From positions 1 to 5,061 of the forward strand of contig CADEFG010000413.1 in the NCBI GenBank assembly GCA_902826505.1: 5,061 nucleotides of DNA. The letters are read 5' to 3'. The notes under the pieces are model-generated. The model ran no database searches. It had not been told where the DNA came from and saw only the letters and a program-made list of their open reading frames with translations. Source of the DNA: an uncultured Acidobacteriota bacterium (GTDB lineage Bacteria; Acidobacteriota; Blastocatellia; Pyrinomonadales; Pyrinomonadaceae). The number at the start of each line of letters is the position of its first letter. Position 1 is the first letter of the stretch. Below, piece by piece: positions 1 to 5,061 of this stretch. The position numbers and the translations under genes were made by a program.

Positions 1-105
1 TTTCTGGCGATTTCCGAAGCGATCGCGCATCTCGATTACGCCGAACAGACGGGCAAAATCGCAGTCGAATTTAGGGAAAGAATGGAAGTTTACCGAAAGA
101 TTTAA
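1..105 (+). CDS. C-terminal end of an unidentified protein (partial)
   Basis: An open frame enters from the left edge and reads 34 codons to TAA at 103-105. The visible tail begins FLAISEAIAHLDYAEQTGKI and ends MEVYRKI. It is predicted to be mostly helical, followed by a short strand, the shape of a winged-helix end. Codon use (GCG, ATC, GAA, GGC) matches the downstream genes, which supports real coding sequence. The pattern of a helix with AHLDYAEQTGKI, then a short strand and a terminal VYRK, resembles the C-terminal winged-helix extension of some metallo-beta-lactamase-fold hydrolases. That match is weak, because no metal-binding motif lies inside the window. The next gene has its own promoter 97 bases downstream, so the two are probably not one operon. 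The coding call is likely; the function is open. Confidence 0.6.
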   Translation, partial: FLAISEAIAHLDYAEQTGKIAVEFRERMEVYRKI

Positions 106-201
106 AAATCCATGATTAGAAATCCGCCGGCAATCGCGAAAAATCCTACGCGGTAGTTTCATGCTGGATGCTTTATAAACTCAGGAATTCACCGGACTAT
201 A

Positions 202-230
202 TTGAGAAATCAACCAACTTATCGTATATT
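202..230 (+). promoter_or_regulatory. sigma70-type promoter of the lipoprotein gene at 243
   Basis: TTGAGA at 202-207 matches the -35 consensus at five of six bases. TATATT at 225-230 matches the -10 consensus at five of six. The spacer is exactly 17 bases. Transcription would start near 237, about six bases before the ATG at 243, giving an almost leaderless mRNA. This agrees with the absence of any Shine-Dalgarno sequence there. The call rests on sequence match only. Confidence 0.6.
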
Positions 231-242
231 CCAACCTAAATT

Positions 243-965
243 ATGAAAAAAATATCTTATCTGCTGGTACTGGTTATTTTTGTTTTCCAAATTGGCTGCG
301 GTCCAAAAGTTTCCGAAGTTTTTAAGAAATACGAGGGCGATTTTAAGAAGAAACGCGAACAGTTTCAATCGATTGCCAATTCTCTGCCGGCGCATGGCGG
401 GATAAGCACCGAGAAAAACTGTCCGGCGATGAGTCCGGCGATTGAATTCAATGAAAAAACCAAACAGTTCAACACCGAAATGGTGATGTTCGAACAGCTT
501 TCCGATCCCGATTCGAAACCGAAGATGGATATTGCGCCAAAAGGCGAATTATTAAATGGAATTCTGTGGACAGGTCCCAAAAATCCGATGTCGCCTTCCG
601 TACTCGACGAACGCGCCGGCGATATGGAAAATCGTTTAAAAGCAGCGTTGGCATACCGTTATCTGGTCGTAAGCCGTGTCGCAAGCCTGACGGAACCCGT
701 CGCGCTTGACGAAAAAACTTATACGCCGGGGAAAGCGACGGTCGAAACATTCATTGTCGATTTAACTAACAACCAGCCGCTTTGCAGTTTTGCGATTGAA
801 GCCAAATCAGCCTCAGCCGTAAATTACTCTTATAAAGAAGGACAATCCAAACAGAAACAGCTTGAGAATTTCGCGCATTCGACATTGTGGGAAGATGCCC
901 GTAAACAAATGCTCGGTTTGTTAAAACAAAAGGCGAATGCCAACCTCGATATAACCAATTTGTAG
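243..965 (+). CDS. Lipoprotein of unknown function, 240 residues
   Basis: The N-terminus is a lipoprotein signal: MKK, a hydrophobic run to residue 18, then Cys19 followed by GPK. The -1 Gly and -2 Ile fit a relaxed lipobox, although Gln16 at -3 is not the usual Leu. After cleavage the protein would be lipid-anchored at the cell surface or periplasmic face. Residues 24-45 are charged and probably helical. Residues 130-150 (ALAYRYLVVSRVASL) form a helix that leads into a predicted beta segment, TVETFIVDLTNN (166-177). A second cysteine pair, Cys60 and Cys181, could form a disulfide. The tail (about 195-235) is Lys/Gln-rich and helical. I do not recognise the family. The start is fixed by the signal peptide, yet no Shine-Dalgarno sequence precedes it; the bases before ATG are CCAACCTAAATT. 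The gene has its own promoter and is separated by 151 bases from the next, which has a normal ribosome site. Confidence 0.85.
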   Translation: MKKISYLLVLVIFVFQIGCGPKVSEVFKKYEGDFKKKREQFQSIANSLPAHGGISTEKNCPAMSPAIEFNEKTKQFNTEMVMFEQLSDPDSKPKMDIAPKGELLNGILWTGPKNPMSPSVLDERAGDMENRLKAALAYRYLVVSRVASLTEPVALDEKTYTPGKATVETFIVDLTNNQPLCSFAIEAKSASAVNYSYKEGQSKQKQLENFAHSTLWEDARKQMLGLLKQKANANLDITNL

Positions 966-1116
966 GACGGCGGCACAGATCAATCCGGCATTAATTCGGA
1001 AAACCAGTTCTTTGGAACGGCACTTTGTTTGAGGTTACCGGTTTAGGCGTTTATGCAACTAATCTTCCGTCTCGCCGCATCTCTTAAGCTAAGTTCAATA
1101 AATTCAAGGAGAAACT

Positions 1117-2799
1117 ATGAAAAAACTGTCTGTCCTGTCAATATTTTTCTGTCTGTTGACGAGTTCGATCTTGGCGCAAAATTTGTTTTCGCCCGACATT
1201 AAACGCGTCGCGGTTTTTAAGAACGGCTACGCTTTTACGTATCGCGAAGGCGAGGCGCAGGTTTCGAACGGCTGGGCTTACACGACCAATGCGCCGGTCG
1301 GTGTGCTCGGCACGATCTGGGGTTATTCCGCTTCGCCGAATGTCAAAGTAATGTCTTTGCTCGCCTCGGAAAGCGAAAAGCGCGAAACCGAACGGGTCAC
1401 CGATTATGCCGAAATGCTGATCGCCAACGAAGGCGCGCGGATTCGTTTTATTGATAACTACAATAGCAACAAAGTTTATGAAGGAACTTATGAAATCATC
1501 AGCCGCCACCGCAATTTTGGCGCGCCTTTTCCGCGCACGGACGGTTATGCCGATGAATTTCGCGAAGACAAGCTCGTGATCGGTTTGAAAACCGAAAGCG
1601 GAATGATGCTTTTTCAGATCGGCTCGATGCGAAACCTCGAATTTCTCGGACAGCCGAAAATGGAAAAGCCGACAATCCGCAAGGAAAATCGGCTGTCCCT
1701 TAAGGTTGACGGTGTGAAGGATAATGAAAAAATCAATCTCGGAATTGCCGCGCTCGAACGCGGGATCCGCTGGATTCCGGCGTATCGCGTCGAGGTCAAA
1801 GGCACGCCTGTTAAAGAAGCCAAGCTCGAACTCGAAGCGGTTTTGATCAACGAATTGACCGATCTGAAAGACTCGGAAGTTTATTTCGTCGTCGGCGTGC
1901 CGCATTTTCTTTTTCAGGAAACGATGTCGCCGCTTTCGATGACGACGGCTTTCGCGGGCGTTTCGAGCTATTTTCAAAGCGGCGCGGGAAACAACCGGCG
2001 CGATTCCTATTCGAACGCAATTATGACCCAGCAAGCTTTTCAAATTGACGGTGCTTCATCCGCCGAATCAAATGAAATTCTGCCGACCGTTGCCGACGAA
2101 GAAAAAGCCGCGACATTTTCCGCCGAACAACTTTTTCTTTATCAAACAAATAATATCAATCTGAAAAAAGGCGAACGCGCCAGTTTTCGGCTCTTTTCGC
2201 TGACCGTTCCGGCGACCGAAGTTTTTGAATGGACATTGAACGACACGCCCGAAACGCAGCGCCGTTATCTGGAATATTCGAGCGGTTCAAACTCTTCGCC
2301 GCTGATGCAAGATCTTTCGAGCCGGGTTTGGTATGCCCTGAAACTCAAAAACCAAACCGGAATGCCGTGGACGACCGCGCCGGCGCTTTCGTTTCGCGAA
2401 TGGAAACCGATGGGACAGGATATGCTCTCGTTCACGCCGGTCGGCGGCGATAATATCTTACGGATCACGCCCGCGACGGAAGTTATCGGAACGCATACTC
2501 TGGAAGAAAAATCGCGCGTCCAAACTTCCTTAAGATACGGCGGCGGAACTTATAATTTCGATCTGATCACGGTCGAAGGCACGATCAAGCTCCGCAACAT
2601 CAAAAAAGAACCGGTCGAAATTGCCTTAACGCGCAATTTTATCGGCGAAGCGATCTCGGCGACCGACAGCGGAAAAATCTCACGCGCCGGACTGAACCTG
2701 CAATCGGTCAACCCGAATTCGGTCATTAAATGGAATTTAACGATTCCGGGCGGCGAAAAGGAAATTCATTATACTTATAAGATCAATGTGCGCAGGTGA
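1117..2799 (+). CDS. Secreted DUF4139-like protein, 560 residues
   Basis: A Sec signal peptide (residues 1-20, MKKLSVL... ending SSILA before Gln21) predicts export by cleavage at an A-Q site. The N-terminal part (27-85) begins with DIKRVAVFKNGYAFTYREG, like the opening beta domain of DUF4139/MuiA-type proteins. Residues 150-178 hold a strand-rich stretch (LVIGLKTESGMMLFQIGS). The best family signature lies at 207-262: GIRWIPAYRVEV, then LELEAVLINELTDLKDSEVYFVVGVPHF. It corresponds to the 'W.P.Y' and 'N.t..dl.d..v....G.P' pattern of DUF4139. The C-terminus (about 490-558) again resembles the family: a strand with IKLRNIKKEPVEI, then NSVIKWNLTIPGGEKEIHYTYKI. No catalytic motif is visible. The family is generally linked to cell-envelope structure, but the exact role is unknown. 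AAGGAG (1106-1111) with a 5-base spacer sets the start. A weak TTGAGG-17-TATGCA promoter (1029-1057) may lie upstream. Confidence 0.85.
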   Translation: MKKLSVLSIFFCLLTSSILAQNLFSPDIKRVAVFKNGYAFTYREGEAQVSNGWAYTTNAPVGVLGTIWGYSASPNVKVMSLLASESEKRETERVTDYAEMLIANEGARIRFIDNYNSNKVYEGTYEIISRHRNFGAPFPRTDGYADEFREDKLVIGLKTESGMMLFQIGSMRNLEFLGQPKMEKPTIRKENRLSLKVDGVKDNEKINLGIAALERGIRWIPAYRVEVKGTPVKEAKLELEAVLINELTDLKDSEVYFVVGVPHFLFQETMSPLSMTTAFAGVSSYFQSGAGNNRRDSYSNAIMTQQAFQIDGASSAESNEILPTVADEEKAATFSAEQLFLYQTNNINLKKGERASFRLFSLTVPATEVFEWTLNDTPETQRRYLEYSSGSNSSPLMQDLSSRVWYALKLKNQTGMPWTTAPALSFREWKPMGQDMLSFTPVGGDNILRITPATEVIGTHTLEEKSRVQTSLRYGGGTYNFDLITVEGTIKLRNIKKEPVEIALTRNFIGEAISATDSGKISRAGLNLQSVNPNSVIKWNLTIPGGEKEIHYTYKINVRR

Positions 2800-2822
2800 G
2801 CGATTTTCAGATAACTGAAAAA

Positions 2823-2908
2823 AATCAGTCGAGCGCGCCGTAGCGAGGCGGCTGCGCCAAAAGACAATAGTTAGTAAATCGGATGCGCTACGGCTTGCTC
2901 GGCTGATT
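2823..2908. repeat. Long imperfect palindrome, possible REP/MITE-like element
   Basis: The 23-base arms at 2823-2845 and 2886-2908 are inverted copies with three differences. As RNA they would give 20 Watson-Crick pairs, two G-U wobbles and one mismatch. The core GCCGTAGCG/CGCTACGGC is perfect. The 40-base centre holds a small GGCG-GCTG-CGCC hairpin. The element starts 24 bases after the stop of the DUF4139-like gene and is much more GC-rich than its surroundings. Read on the minus strand, the stem runs into a 7-T tract (complement of 2818-2824), which makes it an intrinsic terminator in that direction; read on the plus strand there is no T tract. It could be a dispersed repeat, an mRNA 3'-end stabiliser, or both. 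I see no clear target-site duplication. Confidence 0.7.
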
Positions 2909-2943
2909 AACGACAAAAATTTTTCCTAAACCGGCATCAAATA

Positions 2944-2985
2944 TTGCCGAAACAAAAAAAGTTAATTGCTTTTTTTGCCGACACA
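2944..2985. repeat. AT-rich inverted repeat bracketed by a short direct repeat
   Basis: A7-G (2954-2961) and C-T7 (2969-2976) are perfect 8-base inverted arms around TTAATTG. The direct repeat TTGCCGAAACA (2944-2954) and TTGCCGACACA (2975-2985) lies 31 bases apart and flanks this hairpin. On either strand the right arm ends in a run of T, but the A/T-only stem is too weak for a convincing terminator. It may be flexible DNA upstream of the recA promoter. Confidence 0.45.
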
Positions 2986-3015
2986 AACTATTATTCTTCC
3001 GTAACTTAAATTCTA

Positions 3016-3038
3016 TTTTCCCAGAATTTACAGGAAAA
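3016..3038. repeat. Short inverted repeat upstream of recA
   Basis: TTTTCC (3016-3021) and GGAAAA (3033-3038) are perfect 6-base inverted arms around an 11-base centre. It lies about 28 bases upstream of the recA -35 box. It could be a regulator site, but arms this short in AT-rich DNA may arise by chance. Confidence 0.25.
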
Positions 3039-3043
3039 TCATT

Positions 3044-3070
3044 TGTTTCATTCGTGAAACAGTATTTCAC
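3044..3070. promoter_or_regulatory. Overlapping palindromes at the recA promoter, candidate operator
   Basis: TGTTTCATTCGTGAAACA (3044-3061) has 7-base perfect arms around TTCG. Its right half is also the left half of GTGAAACAGTATTTCAC (3054-3070), with 6-base perfect arms around CAGTA. Three half-sites of the type TTTCA/TGAAA therefore follow one another at 3046, 3055 and 3065. The last one overlaps the -35 hexamer at 3066-3071, so a bound protein would block RNA polymerase. LexA is the natural candidate regulator for recA. However, the motif is neither the E. coli (CTGT-N8-ACAG) nor the Bacillus (GAAC-N4-GTTC) box, so its identity is inferred from position only. Confidence 0.5.
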
Positions 3071-3094
3071 AAACGCTCCTTTTTGTGCTACACT
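3066..3094 (+). promoter_or_regulatory. recA promoter (sigma70-type, extended -10)
   Basis: The -35 element TTCACA (3066-3071) matches TTGACA at five of six bases. A 17-base spacer leads to TACACT (3089-3094), which is preceded by TG at 3086-3087, one base upstream, making an extended -10. Transcription would start near 3101 and give a leader of about 38 bases. The same -10 hexamer occurs in the tRNA-Phe promoter of this window. Confidence 0.7.
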
Positions 3095-3125
3095 CTTTTT
3101 CGAGTTCTGAAAAGACACACAAAAT

Positions 3126-3130
3126 AGGAG
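3126..3130 (+). promoter_or_regulatory. Ribosome binding site of recA
   Basis: AGGAG lies eight bases before the ATG at 3139. This fixes the recA start there rather than at the in-frame GTG at 3085, which lies upstream of the predicted transcription start. Confidence 0.85.
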
Positions 3131-3138
3131 AAACATTT

Positions 3139-4167
3139 ATGGCAAAAGAGGCGGTAGCAATGAGTACTGGAGACACCAAGGGCAAGGCAATTGAGTCGGC
3201 TTTGTCGCAAATTGAAAAGAAATTCGGAAAAGGCTCGATCATGCGTTTGGGCGAACGTCCGCACGAAGAAGTCGGCTCGATCTCGACAAATTGTTTGAGT
3301 TTGGACGCGGCAATCGGCGTCGGCGGTTTTCCGCGCGGCAGAATCATCGAAGTTTACGGTCCCGAGAGTTCGGGTAAAACGACGCTTGCGCTGCAAGTTG
3401 TCGCGTCGGCGCAAAAAGCGGGCGGCGTCGCGGCGTATATTGACGCGGAACACGCGATGGATCCGGAATACGCCGAAAAGCTCGGCGTCAATATTGACGA
3501 TCTATTGATCTCACAGCCCGATTCCGGCGAACAGGCTTTGGACATCGCCGAAACGCTTGTGCGTTCGGCAAGTATCGATGTCGTCGTGATTGATTCGGTC
3601 GCGGCGCTCGTCCCGAGGGCGGAAATAGACGGCGATATGGGCGATTCGCATATGGGCTTGCAGGCGCGCTTAATGTCGCAGGCGCTCAGAAAGATGACCT
3701 CGACGATCTCAAGCTCGAACACCTGTTTTATCTTTATCAATCAATTACGCGATAAAATCGGCGTCATGTTCGGCTCGCCCGAAACCACGACGGGCGGCAA
3801 GGCATTAAAGTTTTATGCGAGCGTCCGCCTTGATATTCGCCGCATCGGCGCGATCAAAGAAGGCGATAAAATCGTCGGGAACCGGACCCGCGTGAAGGTC
3901 GTCAAAAACAAGGTTGCCCCGCCGTTCCGCGAAACCGAATTCGACATCATGTATGGCGAAGGAATTTCGCGCGAAGGCGATCTGCTTGATTTAGCGGTGA
4001 CGCATAACATCGTCGAAAAGAGCGGCGCGTGGTTTTCTTATTCGACCGAACGGCTCGGGCAAGGGCGCGAAAACGTCAAAAACATGCTCAAGGAAAATCC
4101 GGAGATGTTTGAGCGGATCGAACACGATGTCAAAATCAAACTCGGTTTGATTAGCGAAGAAGCTTAA
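3139..4167 (+). CDS. recA: Recombinase A (RecA), 342 residues
   Basis: RecA is the ATP-dependent strand-exchange protein of homologous recombination; its filament on single-stranded DNA also triggers LexA self-cleavage. Every core motif is intact. Walker A GPESSGKT is at 74-81. The YIDAEHAMDP segment is at 100-109, with Glu104 equivalent to the catalytic glutamate of E. coli RecA. Walker B VVVIDS is at 148-153. DNA-binding loop L1 (EIDGDMGDSHMGLQAR) is at about 162-177. L2 with FINQLRDKIGVMFGSPETTTGG is at 199-220. The family fingerprint ALKFYASVRLDIRR is at 222-235. The C-terminal domain is complete, but the protein is shorter than the E. coli enzyme (353 residues) and ends ISEEA, without a long acidic tail. 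The start at MAKEAVAMS is chosen by its ribosome site; a second ATG at codon 8 is possible. The gene has its own promoter and terminator, with no recX or lexA beside it. Confidence 0.98.
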   Translation: MAKEAVAMSTGDTKGKAIESALSQIEKKFGKGSIMRLGERPHEEVGSISTNCLSLDAAIGVGGFPRGRIIEVYGPESSGKTTLALQVVASAQKAGGVAAYIDAEHAMDPEYAEKLGVNIDDLLISQPDSGEQALDIAETLVRSASIDVVVIDSVAALVPRAEIDGDMGDSHMGLQARLMSQALRKMTSTISSSNTCFIFINQLRDKIGVMFGSPETTTGGKALKFYASVRLDIRRIGAIKEGDKIVGNRTRVKVVKNKVAPPFRETEFDIMYGEGISREGDLLDLAVTHNIVEKSGAWFSYSTERLGQGRENVKNMLKENPEMFERIEHDVKIKLGLISEEA

Positions 4168-4177
4168 ACTTGACAGT

Positions 4178-4223
4178 AAAAAGACAGGGAAAGAGCCGAA
4201 TAAATTCCGCCAATTCCCTGTCT
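4178..4223. terminator. Bidirectional terminator between recA and the convergent lipoprotein gene
   Basis: AGACAGGGAA (4182-4191) and TTCCCTGTCT (4214-4223) form a perfect 10-base stem. Inside it, GCCGAAT/ATTCCGC (4195-4201, 4204-4210) pairs with one mismatch and extends the hairpin. On the minus strand the stem ends in five T (complement of 4178-4182), a classic intrinsic terminator beginning five bases after the stop of the lipoprotein gene. On the plus strand, 14 bases after the recA stop, the tail is ATTTATT, so termination of recA here would be weaker. Confidence 0.8.
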
Positions 4224-4228
4224 ATTTA

Positions 4229-4678
4229 TTAATTTGGTTTACGAAGTGTTTTCAAAGTTTCTTTAACTTTCTTTTCCAAATTTTTTTTGTTTTTCGGCAG
4301 TTTTTTGACGATTTTTTTGTTTCCGACCGTCTTATTAATTTGTTCTTCGATTGTTTTCGGGTCGGGAATCCCGGGCGTTGGCGTCGCGCCTTTCGGGACG
4401 GGCGTGCGACCGATTGTTTTCGGGTCGGGAATCCCCGGAGTCGGGGTCGCGCCTTTCGGCATATTGGTGATATTTGCCGAATTCGGGTCGGGAATGCCGG
4501 GCGTTGAGTTCCCGCTCGGCGTCACCGGTTTATTGGAAAATTCCGGCGGAATATTGGCGGGCGCAGTTGAATTGGCATTGCTGACCGTGTTCGAATTTCC
4601 GCCCGGAGCGGTCGCCGTCGGGCAAGCCGTATTCAGCGCAACCAGAAAAATAAATGTCGACAATAGAATTTTTTTCAT
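4229..4678 (-). CDS. Small lipoprotein with 21-residue TPGIPDP repeats, 149 residues
   Basis: The product starts with a signal sequence (MKKILLSTFIFLVAL) leading to NTAC with Cys19. This is a probable but non-standard lipobox, with Asn at -3 and Leu at -4. Residues 20-58 are a low-complexity Asn/Ser/Thr/Pro/Ala linker. TPGIPDP then occurs at 59-65, 80-86 and 101-107, an exact 21-residue period; the last two copies share PKGATPTPGIPDPKTI. Residues 112-149 are strongly basic and Lys-rich, probably helical. No enzyme motif is present. A surface-exposed anchor or spacer whose basic tail touches anionic polymers, such as nucleic acid or peptidoglycan, is a guess. GAGG (4689-4692) ten bases before ATG is the ribosome site. 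Between the two best copies all four base differences fall at synonymous third positions, which supports this strand and frame over the open plus-strand frame. A strong promoter and a structured leader lie upstream. Confidence 0.85.
   Translation of the reverse strand: MKKILLSTFIFLVALNTACPTATAPGGNSNTVSNANSTAPANIPPEFSNKPVTPSGNSTPGIPDPNSANITNMPKGATPTPGIPDPKTIGRTPVPKGATPTPGIPDPKTIEEQINKTVGNKKIVKKLPKNKKNLEKKVKETLKTLRKPN
4348..4536 (-). repeat. 63-base tandem repeat inside the lipoprotein gene
   Basis: Three units with an exact 63-base period lie at 4348-4410, 4411-4473 and 4474-4536. The marker GGTCGGGAAT recurs in each at the same offset. Units one and two are nearly identical over their first 47 bases, differing at four positions; the third is more diverged. 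The unit encodes 21 residues centred on TPGIPDP. Confidence 0.85.
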
Positions 4679-4710
4679 TAATATAAAACCTCAAAATTTA
4701 AAATAGCTAT

Positions 4711-4761
4711 GCCGGCTTGAAGGTTGCGCCTCCGGAGGGCGGCGCCGGCGTTCAAACCGGC
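4711..4761. repeat. GC-rich inverted repeat in the leader of the minus-strand lipoprotein gene
   Basis: GCCGGCTTGAA (4711-4721) and TTCAAACCGGC (4751-4761) are inverted arms with one mismatch. The 29-base centre contains the perfect palindrome CCTCCGGAGG and a GGCGCC block. The composition contrasts sharply with the AT-rich flanks. On the minus strand it would fold in the mRNA about 18 bases upstream of the ribosome site. It may be a dispersed palindromic repeat or a regulatory hairpin. Confidence 0.6.
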
Positions 4762-4791
4762 ACGGGCAGGTATCAAACGGAATTCGGAAGG

Positions 4792-4828
4792 TTTTAGTAG
4801 CCGACATGGGCAACGCAAGCTACTAAAA
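4792..4828. repeat. Perfect 10-base inverted repeat at the minus-strand transcription start
   Basis: TTTTAGTAGC (4792-4801) and GCTACTAAAA (4819-4828) are perfect inverted arms around a 17-base loop. The predicted minus-strand start near 4826 falls at its edge, so the lipoprotein mRNA would begin with this hairpin. A 5'-end stem of this type can protect an mRNA from decay. It could instead belong to the same repeat element as 4711-4761. Confidence 0.6.
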
Positions 4829-4832
4829 AGTG

Positions 4833-4860
4833 ATTATAGTCTTATACCCGATAAAGTCAA
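4833..4860 (-). promoter_or_regulatory. Strong sigma70-type promoter of the minus-strand lipoprotein gene
   Basis: Reading the minus strand, TTGACT (4860-4855) is followed after 16 bases by a perfect TATAAT (4838-4833). The predicted start near 4826 gives a leader of about 148 bases before the ATG at 4678, long for a gene of 149 codons. Confidence 0.75.
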
Positions 4861-4918
4861 CACCTTTTTTAAATTTTGCTGGTATTTCCTGATAATTTTC
4901 GCTTTTTTATTTGCCGAG

Positions 4919-4947
4919 TTGACATCAAAATCCGGTTTAATTACACT
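4919..4947 (+). promoter_or_regulatory. Promoter of tRNA-Phe
   Basis: A perfect TTGACA (4919-4924) is followed after 17 bases by TACACT (4942-4947). Transcription would start near 4954, about 31 bases before the mature tRNA 5' end. It lies back to back with the minus-strand lipoprotein promoter, with 58 bases between the two -35 boxes. Confidence 0.75.
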
Positions 4948-4984
4948 AAAAAATTCGTGCTGTTGAAAAACGTCGCGAAAAAAA

Positions 4985-5060
<76 letters not shown>

Positions 5061-5061
5061 T

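Noticed and set aside
112..156. 14-codon open frame after the first gene
   Set aside because: Too short, with no ribosome site or promoter.
1117..1152. Cys12 of the DUF4139-like protein as a lipobox
   Set aside because: The cysteine lies in the middle of the hydrophobic core, too early for lipoprotein processing; cleavage after ILA at residue 20 fits better.
1138..2043. 301-residue minus-strand open frame across the DUF4139-like gene
   Set aside because: It is an antisense shadow caused by codon bias; it is full of Arg/Phe/His, without domain features or a ribosome site, while the plus frame has a signal peptide and family motifs.
2804..2821. TTTTCAG-ATAA-CTGAAAA hairpin as the terminator of the DUF4139-like gene
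   Set aside because: The stem is AT-rich and no T tract follows on the plus strand; the larger palindrome beside it is a better candidate 3'-end structure.
2888..3136. 82-residue minus-strand open frame upstream of recA
   Set aside because: It covers the recA promoter and operator region, has no ribosome site and reads as translated AT-rich noncoding DNA.
3085..3138. Upstream in-frame GTG start adding 18 residues to RecA
   Set aside because: The GTG lies inside the extended -10 region, so it would not be in the transcript, and the extra residues are not RecA-like; ATG at 3139 has a good ribosome site.
4348..4536. CRISPR-like array
   Set aside because: The 63-base units are contiguous and coding, without unique spacers, and diverge at synonymous sites.
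4287..4706. 139-residue plus-strand open frame antisense to the repeat lipoprotein
   Set aside because: It is rich in Gly/Val/Phe and mirrors the repeats. The differences between repeat copies are synonymous in the minus-strand frame, and that frame has a signal peptide, ribosome site, promoter and terminator.
4724..4966. 80-residue plus-strand open frame
   Set aside because: It runs through two palindromes, an opposing promoter and the tRNA promoter; composition changes abruptly along it and no ribosome site is present.

Overview
The window is a piece of bacterial chromosome with ordinary housekeeping layout. A monocistronic recA lies at its centre, flanked by cell-envelope proteins of poorly known function, and a tRNA-Phe gene closes the right edge. 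Base composition is moderate. Coding regions are rich in CG-containing codons, while the gaps between genes are AT-rich and carry GC-rich palindromes. The RecA sequence, a DUF4139-like secreted protein and a small TPGIPDP-repeat lipoprotein together suggest Acidobacteriota, perhaps class Blastocatellia. That placement is an inference from general resemblance and was not tested by a search.

Layout from left to right: the C-terminal 34 codons of an unidentified gene (1-105); a good sigma70-type promoter only about 12 bases before the ATG of a 240-residue lipoprotein of unknown function (243-965); a 560-residue secreted DUF4139-like protein (1117-2799); a 339-base gap holding a large imperfect palindrome (2823-2908), AT-rich repeats, overlapping palindromes that look like an operator (3044-3070) and the recA promoter (3066-3094); recA (3139-4167); a bidirectional terminator (4178-4223); a convergent 149-residue lipoprotein on the minus strand (4229-4678) with a perfect 21-residue repeat period; a 306-base divergent gap with two further inverted repeats and two strong back-to-back promoters; and tRNA-Phe(GAA) with encoded CCA (4985-5060).

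The genes do not form one pathway. RecA is the only one with a certain role, in homologous recombination and SOS signalling. The three exported proteins are probably envelope components. No new defence or mobile system is visible. The most interesting signals are regulatory: a possible lineage-specific operator over the recA -35 box, a probable leaderless or near-leaderless mRNA at 243, and a long, structured leader of about 148 nt in front of the minus-strand lipoprotein. Large intergenic palindromes that may be dispersed repeats also stand out.
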